Both the position numbers and the translations under genes were made by a program. Positions 6,802 through 13,338 of a stretch of DNA of 22,252 nt are shown here, in pieces; the stretch's first letter is position 1, and the number at the start of each line of letters is the position of its first letter. The DNA comes from Methanolinea sp. UBA477. Its GTDB lineage: Archaea > Halobacteriota > Methanomicrobia > Methanomicrobiales > Methanospirillaceae. Under the pieces are notes generated by a model. The model was not told the DNA's origin. It saw nothing but the letters and a program-made list of their open reading frames with translations, and ran no database searches. The stretch is taken from NCBI GenBank assembly GCA_002509485.1, contig DAWO01000043.1, positions 2,819 to 25,070 of the forward strand, given 5' to 3'.

Positions 6802-7429
6802 ATGAACCCTGATACGTCGCCGTACCCGTAAAAAGAAACCCCTCCGGCGACCAATACCCGGTGCCACCACCTATTCGGTCATCCCGTGATTTTCACATGG
6901 CGACTATACGGAATCCAGGTGGCGGGAGTTCGTGGAATGTTCACATGAAGATGGCTGCGCCATTCTTTATTTTGTATGCGTGTGTCCCACCCCGTTTCGC
7001 CCCTCACCGGATACCGTGATTAACGAAGCCCACGCTCTGTTACGTAGCGGGAGAGAACCGGGGCTGATATCGCTTACTCCACGTTCTGCCACTCCAGCCG
7101 CGGTGTTGTGTTGTAGGGTCCGGGAAGCGTTTCCACACCCTCTGATGCCACCCGGGGTGGCGCGGGTGCCGCTTCTTGGCACTGAATGATGAAGCCATCG
7201 CGAGGAAGTTTCGGGGGAAGCGATCCGGTATTGCACGTGGTGGTGTGGGGGCGGGCCATATCCCTCTCATCGATCTTTCTCGCACCGGACAAAACCGTTG
7301 CAACCCATATCCTGCGAAGCTGTGCCGCTCAGGCGCAGAACAACCTGTTGTGCTTGTTCCTCTCCATGTGTACAGGATTGCTGTTGCTCAACCGGCAAGG
7401 GGGGCTTTGAAAAACCAGGATCAAAAATT
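6802..7429. other. 628-base stretch without a convincing gene
   Basis: It lies between the DUF373 gene (plus) and the secreted-protein gene (minus), so it is where two transcripts converge. Short open frames occur on both strands, but none has a start signal or protein features I would trust. Two hairpins stand close together: GCCACC (7147-7152) with GGTGGC (7156-7161), and GTGCC (7166-7170) with GGCAC (7178-7182). On the minus strand two T5 runs (7410-7414 and 7423-7427) right after the secreted-protein gene could terminate its message. The GC-rich middle differs from the AT-rich intergenic stretches elsewhere in this window, so it may be a decayed gene or an RNA gene I cannot recognise. Confidence 0.5.
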
Positions 7430-7876
7430 TCAATTATCGAAATAACCCATTCCGTGCGTTATTTCACTTGTAGAAGAGAACTCTTTGGACGTCTGGGGTG
7501 TAATGATCCGCAGGGTGGGAATGATGACATTGAACTGGTGATCAGGGAACCAGTATATCCCCCGGCCGTAATTATATGAGATGTCCTCAACGACCAGCTC
7601 TGCACGGTCCATATCGAGACTGGTCACCTTCGCATCCTCGTAATTGACAATCTTTAAGATCCTGTTCTTCAGGTCCTGCTTTCCAAGGAGCAACACAATA
7701 ACCCTGGTCGGCTCATCGAGTGTATACTCCAGGTTGATATTGGCCTGGTCTTTATCGAGTATGATATCCATATTTTCGACTTTAATATAGCCGTATCTCT
7801 CATCGTCTGCGGCAAGGGCCGGAATGGCCAGGGCTGTAATGACAATCAGAAGTACTGCGATAGTCGTGCCTCTCAT
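7430..7876 (-). CDS. secreted small protein of unknown function
   Basis: The 148-residue protein has a classic signal peptide: MRGTT, then hydrophobic IAVLLIVITALAIPALA with a probable cleavage after ALA near residue 22. The mature part is about 126 residues with alternating hydrophobic and polar positions (for example INLEYTLDEPTRVIVLLLG), as in a beta-sandwich, and it contains no cysteine, metal site or second membrane segment. I do not recognise the family. The start at 7876 lacks a Shine-Dalgarno sequence; a second ATG at 7880 is out of frame. A GGCTATACC element about 20 bases upstream (near 7895-7903) could be its promoter. It lies 180 bases after albA, past a T8 terminator, so it is probably its own transcription unit. 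It probably faces the outside of the cell. Confidence 0.72.
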   Translation of the reverse strand: MRGTTIAVLLIVITALAIPALAADDERYGYIKVENMDIILDKDQANINLEYTLDEPTRVIVLLLGKQDLKNRILKIVNYEDAKVTSLDMDRAELVVEDISYNYGRGIYWFPDHQFNVIIPTLRIITPQTSKEFSSTSEITHGMGYFDN

Positions 7877-8021
7877 CCATTATACTATGAGGTATAGCCC
7901 AATAAATCCTTTATGGTGGCAGAAGGTTCGTAAATAAAGTTCAAATCTGCGGCTGATAGGGAATATAACAACAATGTATACTTTTTGAATACTGCAAACA
8001 GATACGATAGAAACAGATCGG

Positions 8022-8029
8022 AAAAAAAA
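8022..8029 (-). terminator. T8 terminator after albA
   Basis: On the minus strand this is an uninterrupted run of eight T residues, 28 bases after the albA stop. Such T-tracts are sufficient to end transcription by archaeal RNA polymerase. No strong hairpin precedes it. It probably ends the asd-albA (or longer) message. Confidence 0.6.
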
Positions 8030-8056
8030 TGTCGGATATATCGCCTCTTGTATCTC

Positions 8057-8329
8057 TTACTGGTATGTGAGGACAATCTCGATGCTTGATACGTTGGTCT
8101 TACCGCTGTCCGTGTCGATGATCTCGGTTGCAGTCATTATCTCTTTCTTGACAACACCGTCTAAAAAACGGTTCAGCGCTATTTCAGCCGTATCCACCGC
8201 CCTTGATATTGCCTTGCCCCGTGCCTTGATCGCGACTTCCTGTGCTCCGTTATTGAACTGGGTCACTACTGCGAGAACATAGTTCATAACCGGTTTGTTT
8301 CCCACGAATACTGTGTTGTCCTTCAACAT
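8057..8329 (-). CDS. albA: chromatin protein Alba
   Basis: Alba is the small dimeric DNA- and RNA-binding protein that coats archaeal chromosomes. The 90-residue length and sequence fit: DNTVFVGNKPVMNYVLAVV at the start holds the conserved lysine (K12) in the DNA-binding face, whose acetylation tunes affinity in Sulfolobus. The middle has VAIKARGKAISRAVDTAEIALNRF in pieces typical of the family, and the end forms the last strand SSIEIVLTYQ. The ribosome-binding site GGTGATC lies six bases before ATG 8329. It follows asd by 14 bases, so it is probably co-transcribed with it. Association with amino acid genes looks like genomic convenience rather than function. Confidence 0.95.
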   Translation of the reverse strand: MLKDNTVFVGNKPVMNYVLAVVTQFNNGAQEVAIKARGKAISRAVDTAEIALNRFLDGVVKKEIMTATEIIDTDSGKTNVSSIEIVLTYQ

Positions 8330-8343
8330 GCTCTGATCACCTT

Positions 8344-9360
8344 TCAGAGGTATTTTCTGCTGTGAATGAGTTCTGCGTTTAACACTGATGCTCCAGCCGC
8401 CCCACGGATGGTGTTGTGTCCCATAGCAACGTAACGGATACCCTCCCGGAGCCTGCCCACAGAGACGGTCATTCCGTTTCCACGCATCCGGTCCAGTCTT
8501 GGTTGCGGCCGGTCCTGCTCCTTCATGAACTGGACAGAGAACGGTGGCTGGGAAGGAAGATCCCTGATCGGGGGAGAATAATTCGTGAACGCCTCCCTGA
8601 TCGTCTCGACCGGTTCCCTGATGTCCATCCAGATTGACATGGTGTGCCCGTCAATGACCGGAACCCGGTGGCAGCAGGCACTGACAGAGAAGGGTGCGGG
8701 ACGGATCGAATTGCCATCGAGCGACCCCATAATCTTCTGGGTCTCTCTCTCCATCTTCTCCTCCTCCGAGCCGATGTACGGGACGACGTTGTCGAAGATG
8801 GTCATCGCAGGAATCCCTGCAAACCCTGCCCCTGATATGGCCTGGAGGGTGGCCACCCTGACATCGGTGAAAGAAAACTGCCGGATGGGTGCAAACGACA
8901 TGCACATCACGATGGTGGAGCAGTTCGGATTTGTGACGATAAACCCGTCCCGGCCGCTGTCTCTCTGGACATCGATGAGCCCGAGATGATCGGGATTGAG
9001 TTCGGGTATCACCAGCGGAATCTCCGGTTCCATCCTGTGCGTAGCTGCGTTGCTGCAGACTCCAATCCCGGCTTCTGCACATTCAGTCTCTATCTTTCCT
9101 GCAATCTCTGCAGGAAGCGCTGAAAAGACCAGGTCGACATCTTTCAGGCTATCGACATCGGTCCGGCTCACCGTGATATTACCCGCGTTTTTCGGAAAAG
9201 GGACGTCGAGCCGCCAGTTTACAACATCACTGTAGGGTTTCCCCGCACTCCGATCCGAGGCAGTCAGCGTTTTCAAATGAAACCAGGGGTGTTCTGCCAG
9301 GAGCTGGACAAACCGCTGACCAACAGCTCCTGTTGCACCAAGCACTCCGACGTTGATCAT
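8344..9360 (-). CDS. asd: aspartate-semialdehyde dehydrogenase
   Basis: Asd reduces aspartyl phosphate to aspartate semialdehyde with NADPH, the branch point to lysine, threonine, methionine and isoleucine. The 338 residues fit the archaeal/fungal type. Seen: Rossmann loop GATGAVG (8-14), phosphate-binding SNAATHRM (103-110), the nucleophile C147 in TNPNCSTIV, and the general-base region CCHRVPVIDGH with H239. The start ATG 9360 has a TTTAATTA element (minus strand, 9387-9394) 30 bases upstream, so asd and albA may have their own near-leaderless promoter in addition to read-through from dapB and the ferredoxin gene. It completes, with DapA and DapB nearby, the first steps of diaminopimelate synthesis. 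Confidence 0.96.
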   Translation of the reverse strand: MINVGVLGATGAVGQRFVQLLAEHPWFHLKTLTASDRSAGKPYSDVVNWRLDVPFPKNAGNITVSRTDVDSLKDVDLVFSALPAEIAGKIETECAEAGIGVCSNAATHRMEPEIPLVIPELNPDHLGLIDVQRDSGRDGFIVTNPNCSTIVMCMSFAPIRQFSFTDVRVATLQAISGAGFAGIPAMTIFDNVVPYIGSEEEKMERETQKIMGSLDGNSIRPAPFSVSACCHRVPVIDGHTMSIWMDIREPVETIREAFTNYSPPIRDLPSQPPFSVQFMKEQDRPQPRLDRMRGNGMTVSVGRLREGIRYVAMGHNTIRGAAGASVLNAELIHSRKYL

Positions 9361-9386
9361 GTATGAAAAAGGTTTTCACGCCGGAG

Positions 9387-9400
9387 TAATTAAATCGTTT
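9387..9400 (-). promoter_or_regulatory. internal promoter for asd-albA
   Basis: The minus strand reads AAACGATTTAATTA with the TATA core TTTAATTA at 9387-9394 and a purine-rich BRE-like stretch before it. The core centre is 30 bases ahead of the asd ATG, which predicts a leaderless or nearly leaderless message. It lies directly after the ferredoxin stop codon (9404-9406). Confidence 0.5.
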
Positions 9401-9403
9401 GAT

Positions 9404-9580
9404 TTATTGTTCCAGCGTAATCGCCTCTGACGGACAGACATCCACGCAGGAACCACAGTCCACACAGAGGTCGGGATCGACATTTGCCTTTTCGTCCACC
9501 ATGGTGATCGCCGCGGCAGGGCATTCATCAACACACGTTTCACAGCCGGTACACTTCTCTTTATCAACGATTGCTGTCAT
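9404..9580 (-). CDS. 2[4Fe-4S] ferredoxin, 58 residues
   Basis: This short gene encodes a low-potential electron carrier. It has two complete bacterial-type cluster motifs: CTGCETCVDECP (C10, C13, C16, C20) and CVDCGSCVDVCP (C39, C42, C45, C49), each CxxCxxCxxxCP, so it should carry two [4Fe-4S] clusters. There is no extra domain. A GGTGAAG sequence before ATG 9580 serves as ribosome-binding site. It sits between dapB (55 bases upstream) and asd (43 bases downstream) on the same strand. No dap enzyme needs a ferredoxin, so its partner is unknown; general redox supply in a methanogen is the safest view. A T6 run at 9607-9612 upstream (minus strand) may separate it from dapB. Confidence 0.93.
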   Translation of the reverse strand: MTAIVDKEKCTGCETCVDECPAAAITMVDEKANVDPDLCVDCGSCVDVCPSEAITLEQ

Positions 9581-9635
9581 TTCACTTCACCTAAATTTTG
9601 CAACAGAAAAAAGAAATAGGTTTCTATTCTGCTAT

Positions 9636-10409
9636 TTACGGACGAACGCTCTCCAGCTCCAAAACATCACCCATGCCATAGATGCCCGGACTCTTTCCGA
9701 CCACCCACCGGGCTGCCTTCAACGCCCCCTGGGCAAATACCGACCGGTCGTATGCCCTGTGGGAGAGCTTGATCGTCTCAAAATTGCCGGAGAAGAGCAC
9801 CGCATGATCACCCACGATATCTCCACCGCGTATCACGTGCACACCGATCTCCCTGCCCCGTTCGGTCATTCCCTCCCTGCCAAACATCTTCTCCCTCTCG
9901 CCTGCCTCCTCGTCGAGGATCTGGAGAATTGTCTTTGCTGTTCCGCTGGGAGCGTCCTTTTTGTACCGGTGGTGGGCCTCGATCACCTCGATGTCGTACT
10001 CGCTCAACATGCGTGCAGCCTGCCTGACGAGCTCCCAGAAGATGTTGACCCCGATACTGAAATTGCTGGAAATCACCGCCGGGACATTCCCAACGATTAC
10101 TCTCTCCATCCCCGCCCTCTGGTCGGCAGATAACCCCGTGGTCCCCACGACAAGAGCGGCCTTGTGGGCTGCCGCGGCTTTTGCGTTCGCGACGGCGGCA
10201 CTGGCCGTGGTGAAGTCGATGACCACATCGGGTTTTACTTTGCCGAAGAACTCATCAATACGTCCTGACTCCGCAACCTCGATACCAAACAGGGATCCGG
10301 CCCCTACGTCGATTCCGCCGACGAGCTCCAGGTCGGAGGACTCGTTCACCATGCGGCCCACCGTGGAACCCATGCGGCCCAGTGCACCGCATACTGCAAC
10401 CTTAATCAT
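9636..10409 (-). CDS. dapB: 4-hydroxy-tetrahydrodipicolinate reductase
   Basis: DapB reduces the DapA product to tetrahydrodipicolinate with NAD(P)H. From ATG 10409 it has 257 residues. Seen: the dinucleotide loop VCGALGRMG (6-14), VVGTTGL (87-93), and the catalytic EAHHRYKKDAPSGTA (144-158), where the two histidines and K151 bind and protonate the substrate. The frame is open to a TTG at 10418, but the family N-terminus is MIKVAVCGALG and the ribosome-binding site GGAGG sits about 12 bases before the ATG. The start overlaps the dapA stop by eight bases (ATG and TAA share ATGATTAA), a sign of translational coupling. Confidence 0.96.
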   Translation of the reverse strand: MIKVAVCGALGRMGSTVGRMVNESSDLELVGGIDVGAGSLFGIEVAESGRIDEFFGKVKPDVVIDFTTASAAVANAKAAAAHKAALVVGTTGLSADQRAGMERVIVGNVPAVISSNFSIGVNIFWELVRQAARMLSEYDIEVIEAHHRYKKDAPSGTAKTILQILDEEAGEREKMFGREGMTERGREIGVHVIRGGDIVGDHAVLFSGNFETIKLSHRAYDRSVFAQGALKAARWVVGKSPGIYGMGDVLELESVRP

Positions 10410-11277
10410 ACAAATCAAGAACCTCCTTTAGAGCATGAGTCTTCTGGGCATCCAGCTCGTCCAGTGGCAGCCTGACCGGGCCGGCAGCCATACCACGAAG
10501 CTCTACGGCCTTCTTCACGGGAATCGGGTTGGTGTCGATGAACATCGCCCGGAAAAGCGGGGAGAGCTCGTAGTGGATATCCAGGGCCATCTCGAGATCG
10601 CCATCGCAGAAGTACTCAAACAGGGAGACCATTCGGCCCGGCTCCACGTTGGCTGCCACCGAGATCACGCCGGCACCCCCCATGGCAAGCATCGGCAGGG
10701 TGATTGCGTCATCGCCTGATATGACCAGGAAGTCCTCGTCGAGCGTCCCCTCGATTATCCGCGAGACCTGGCCGATATCCCCGCTGGCTTCCTTGATCCC
10801 GACGATATTGGGGTGGGAAGCCAGTTCGATGACCATGTCGGGAAGAAGATTCTGGCCCGTGCGCCCGGGCACGTTGTACATGACCACAGGGATATCCAGG
10901 TCGGCCAGGATCGTGTAATGTTTTACGAGGCCCGACCGGTTCGGCTTGTTATAGTAGGGGCTTATGACGAGTACCCCGTCCGCACCGAGCTCTTTTGCGT
11001 TCTTTGTCAGAGCGACCGCTTCGGCGGTGTTGTTCGATCCTGTACCTGCCAGGACAGGGACGCGACCGTTGACGACATCGATCGTCTCCGATATCACCCT
11101 GTCATGCTCCTCGAATGATAGTGTTGCTGATTCTCCTGTCGAACCGCAGGGCACGATTCCATGTACCCCCTGCCCGATCAGGAACTCGATATTTGACCGG
11201 AGACCCTCCAGGTCAACATCCATCGCTGAATTTCTACGAAAAGGAGTAATAATTGCGGGAAGAACACCCTCAAACAT
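10402..11277 (-). CDS. dapA: 4-hydroxy-tetrahydrodipicolinate synthase
   Basis: DapA condenses aspartate semialdehyde with pyruvate, the committed step to lysine. The 291 residues match the usual TIM barrel length. Seen: GSTGESATL (45-53) with the catalytic threonine, YYNKP (108-112), MYNVPGRT with Y134 and R139, and the Schiff-base lysine K162 in GIKEASGD. These together separate it from other aldolases of the N-acetylneuraminate lyase superfamily, since the arginine in NVPGRT is the DHDPS mark. It follows rps17e by nine bases and overlaps dapB, so it is inside an operon. No Shine-Dalgarno is obvious before ATG 11277, which agrees with coupling to rps17e translation. Confidence 0.96.
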   Translation of the reverse strand: MFEGVLPAIITPFRRNSAMDVDLEGLRSNIEFLIGQGVHGIVPCGSTGESATLSFEEHDRVISETIDVVNGRVPVLAGTGSNNTAEAVALTKNAKELGADGVLVISPYYNKPNRSGLVKHYTILADLDIPVVMYNVPGRTGQNLLPDMVIELASHPNIVGIKEASGDIGQVSRIIEGTLDEDFLVISGDDAITLPMLAMGGAGVISVAANVEPGRMVSLFEYFCDGDLEMALDIHYELSPLFRAMFIDTNPIPVKKAVELRGMAAGPVRLPLDELDAQKTHALKEVLDLYD

Positions 11278-11286
11278 ACATTAGGT

Positions 11287-11478
11287 CTATGAGTGTCTTC
11301 CGGTATTTATTTTTCTTGTGACGTATCCGGCTACCCGGTTGCGTACTCTCTTGCTCTCAATAGTCGTGACTTCTGCTACAATCAGCTTATTCTCATCAAA
11401 ATCGTTGGTAAAACGTTTCCCGTATGACGAGAGGAGCTCGATGCCGATTGCCTTGATATAGGTCGGTTTTATTCCCAT
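11287..11478 (-). CDS. rps17e: 30S ribosomal protein eS17
   Basis: The 63-residue protein is the archaeal/eukaryotic small-subunit protein eS17. Diagnostic stretches are GKRFTNDFDENKLIVAEV and ESKRVRNRVAGYVTRK, the latter matching the family core SKRLRNxIAGYxT. The start is ATG 11478 (MGIKPTYIKAIG) and not ATG 11487, because GAGG lies only one base before the latter but about ten before the former, and because archaeal eS17 proteins begin this way. It sits between thiN (16-base gap) and dapA (nine-base gap). The pairing of rps17e with lysine genes is a common archaeal gene order as I recall it; there is no known functional tie. Confidence 0.93.
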   Translation of the reverse strand: MGIKPTYIKAIGIELLSSYGKRFTNDFDENKLIVAEVTTIESKRVRNRVAGYVTRKINTGRHS

Positions 11479-11494
11479 GTATTCCATTCCTCGG

Positions 11495-12040
11495 TTATTC
11501 TATTATTATGCGTGCTGATAGCTTAATAATATTTTTTACAATGACCTCCGGATCCTCCCCGAGAATCCGGATCATCGGCTCTTTCCCCATTCCTCCGCGG
11601 TCATATATCACGTCGGGAACTCCTGACCTGCAGCACGAGGCGACACCCCAGTCCATCGTGCGTATTCCAGGGGGCTCTTTTGTCCGGTCGAACGAGCACA
11701 CTTCAAGAAGCATATCCTCGAGCAGGGAGACGTTCTCCGGGCTGTACCTGATATTTGCGGCAGCCCTGACAGCGGGATCGAATTTCATGGCGGTGAGGAC
11801 GATTCGTGCGACGTGATCGCTTGCCCCGAACCCGACGTCGCCGACGGCATGCGCTCTTCCTGCGAGGCGTACTATCCTCCCCTCAACAGCCGCAACGTCA
11901 TCCGGCGTCCGGGCATTCGGAAGCGCATATGCGATGTTTGTGCCGACCTCGGGGATGAGGTCCGCGCTCATGAACTCCTCCAGGCGGCTCACACCGGCCT
12001 TCAGCACTGCAACCAGGTCTTCCCGATCTTTGCTGCTCAT
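11495..12040 (-). CDS. thiN: stand-alone ThiN-type thiamine-phosphate synthase
   Basis: ThiN joins the hydroxymethylpyrimidine and thiazole phosphates to thiamine phosphate and replaces bacterial ThiE in many archaea, usually fused to ThiD. Here it stands alone. From ATG 12040 it has 181 residues, with LIPEVGTNIAYALP near the start, GDVGFGASDHVARIVL in the middle and PDVIYDRGGMGKEPMIR near the end, all family marks. The start is set by the promoter: a BRE/TATA (12066-12081, minus strand) predicts transcription starting near 12044, so an upstream ATG at 12061 would not be on the message. A regulator role like halophilic ThiR is unlikely since no helix-turn-helix domain precedes it. It heads the rps17e-dapA-dapB run. 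Confidence 0.82.
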   Translation of the reverse strand: MSSKDREDLVAVLKAGVSRLEEFMSADLIPEVGTNIAYALPNARTPDDVAAVEGRIVRLAGRAHAVGDVGFGASDHVARIVLTAMKFDPAVRAAANIRYSPENVSLLEDMLLEVCSFDRTKEPPGIRTMDWGVASCCRSGVPDVIYDRGGMGKEPMIRILGEDPEVIVKNIIKLSARIIIE

Positions 12041-12065
12041 GATGATTACGGTATGCCGCACGCCG

Positions 12066-12081
12066 ACTTAAATCCCTTTCC
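12066..12081 (-). promoter_or_regulatory. BRE/TATA promoter of the thiN operon
   Basis: The minus strand reads GGAAAGGGATTTAAGT: a purine-rich BRE joined to an ATTTAAGT TATA box. The box centre is about 30 bases before ATG 12040, predicting a near-leaderless thiN message. This is one of the clearest archaeal promoters in the window and decides the thiN start. Confidence 0.6.
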
Positions 12082-12100
12082 GATGACGGCAGGTCACACG

Positions 12101-12136
12101 AAAAAAAGATACAGATATAGGGAATCAGCAAAAAAA
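12101..12136 (-). terminator. double T7 terminator for the pcn-priL message
   Basis: On the minus strand there are two runs of seven T residues, at 12130-12136 and 12101-12107, about 170-200 bases after the priL stop and just before the thiN promoter. They would end a pcn-priL transcript. If so, the 3' untranslated part of that transcript is antisense to the whole small membrane gene on the plus strand. Confidence 0.5.
12108..12122 (+). promoter_or_regulatory. promoter of the 58-residue membrane protein gene
   Basis: An AGATATAG box (12113-12120) preceded by the A-rich BRE-like stretch CGAAAAAAAGATAC lies about 29 bases before ATG 12146. This spacing predicts a leaderless or very short-leader message and supports the small gene being real. 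Confidence 0.45.
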
Positions 12137-12145
12137 TACTAGACC

Positions 12146-12322
12146 ATGGACGCACGGCTCATGGACATAATCTCTGCGGTGGGGAGTTTTCTTCTATTCA
12201 TCACACTGCTCATCTTCCTGCCGGGGTTGATGGATCCCGGTATTGCATACATAATCGCGATCGTCGTATTCATCGCAGTGATGAGCACAGCAGGGTACCT
12301 GATTAATACGAAGTTTGCGTAG
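12146..12322 (+). CDS. 58-residue two-segment membrane protein of unknown function
   Basis: This frame is short but coherent. It begins MDARLMDIISAVGS, followed by hydrophobic segment FLLFITLLIFLPGL, a short loop MDPG, and a second segment IAYIIAIVVFIAVMSTAGYLI, ending NTKFA. Both ends carry few charges, and the polar loop suggests a helical hairpin in the membrane. A TATA-like element sits 29 bases upstream; there is no clear Shine-Dalgarno. Its last 20 bases overlap the 3' end of priL on the other strand. I do not recognise the family. Its length, hydrophobic pattern, and promoter make it more credible than the other short frames around it, but conservation has not been tested. Confidence 0.68.
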   Translation: MDARLMDIISAVGSFLLFITLLIFLPGLMDPGIAYIIAIVVFIAVMSTAGYLINTKFA

Positions 12323-13337
12323 CGGGAGCCTTCTCTCTTCTCTTCCTGAACCGGTAGTAACTGAGCGGATGGTTTATCCGCTCGCAGATATCGTCTTTTC
12401 TGACGCAGAGACTGTTTGTCCTCATTGCCGCACACGACGGTGCGGTATACTCCGTCCCGCCCCTTCCCGATATATGCTCCACCTGGTACTGCGTCTTTTC
12501 TATGTCGAAATCAGGTGCCCTGCAGTAGAGTTCGATGATCTGCGTGCTGTCCATCCCGATATTGTGGAGGAATGCCGTCAGGGCAAAACGTCCTGTGTGG
12601 GGGAGGTTCCTGCCATCCGTGAGTGCCGCAATAAGCGCCTGGATGCAGGGCGGGAAACAGTCCTCTTCCACCGTTCCGAACTGTTCCAGCAGGTATGTCT
12701 GGTAAATACCGGATATCTTCTCTGTGTACGGGGAGATGAGGCTGCATATCCGTTCAGGTACCGGTAGTGGGAGCTGGGATGAGACCAGGACGCGGATCGC
12801 CTCGCGCACGAGTTCATCCATCTCCAGCGACCCGACATGCACGAATCCGCCATCCACGTCGCGGTTTACGAGCCGCCACCGCTCATCGTTCAGCCGGCTC
12901 ACGATCTCGATATACCTCGTGACGGGGATGGCCGCCCCGGAGACCACGACTCCGACGCTCGATGCGATAAAGGACTTCTTTGACTCTTCCTCGTCGATCA
13001 GGTAACGGTACGCCCTGTTCGCCTCGTACCGGGAGAGACGCTCCATCACGTTTCGTTCCTTCGTGCAGGAGACGATGACCCGTGCCAGTGCGTACCCGGA
13101 TATGGACATCTTCACCCCGAAACTGTCCGAAGGCACCTCTTCGGGGTTCTTATCCGCGATATTTTCCGCTGATCTCAATGCCCCCTCGACGCGTTCCATC
13201 GCGTACCTGATGGCCACCTTTCCCGGGTTCGAGTTGATGAACTGTTCCACTCCCTGGGAATATGCTGCAATAAACTGCTGGGATTCTTTTAAAAAGGGGT
13301 ATTTTGCAAAGTCTTTCAGTTCGAGGGAGACCCTCAT
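12303..13337 (-). CDS. priL: DNA primase large subunit PriL
   Basis: PriL is the regulatory, iron-sulfur subunit of the archaeal/eukaryotic primase, working with PriS to start RNA/DNA primers. From ATG 13337 it has 344 residues. The N-terminal helical domain starts SLELKDFAKYPFL, a family mark. The C-terminal [4Fe-4S] domain has FPPCI (C231), YTAPSCAAMRTNSLC (C302, C311) and DDIC (C318), with INHPLSYYRFRKRR after it; these four cysteines are the likely ligands. A longer frame opens at 13433 but lies inside pcn and is rejected. The start codon comes one base after the pcn stop, so the two are tightly coupled. PriS is not in this window. Confidence 0.93.
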   Translation of the reverse strand: MRVSLELKDFAKYPFLKESQQFIAAYSQGVEQFINSNPGKVAIRYAMERVEGALRSAENIADKNPEEVPSDSFGVKMSISGYALARVIVSCTKERNVMERLSRYEANRAYRYLIDEEESKKSFIASSVGVVVSGAAIPVTRYIEIVSRLNDERWRLVNRDVDGGFVHVGSLEMDELVREAIRVLVSSQLPLPVPERICSLISPYTEKISGIYQTYLLEQFGTVEEDCFPPCIQALIAALTDGRNLPHTGRFALTAFLHNIGMDSTQIIELYCRAPDFDIEKTQYQVEHISGRGGTEYTAPSCAAMRTNSLCVRKDDICERINHPLSYYRFRKRREKAPATQTSY

Positions 13338-13338
13338 T

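Noticed and set aside
7020..7080. Possible tRNA-like stretch with paired GC segments
   Set aside because: No T-loop GTTCRANNC and no acceptor pairing could be found.
6967..7445. Several 70-90 codon frames on both strands in the 6.8-7.4 kb gap
   Set aside because: They overlap each other, lack start signals, and their proteins are rich in Pro, Arg, Gly and Cys without domain features.
7885..8076. 63-codon minus-strand frame between albA and the secreted-protein gene
   Set aside because: It spans the T8 terminator, overlaps albA's 3' end, and is rich in Tyr, Ser and Leu as expected from AT-rich intergenic DNA.
9399..10133. 244-codon plus-strand frame opposite dapB and the ferredoxin gene
   Set aside because: It is the antisense shadow of two well-supported genes in GC-rich DNA.
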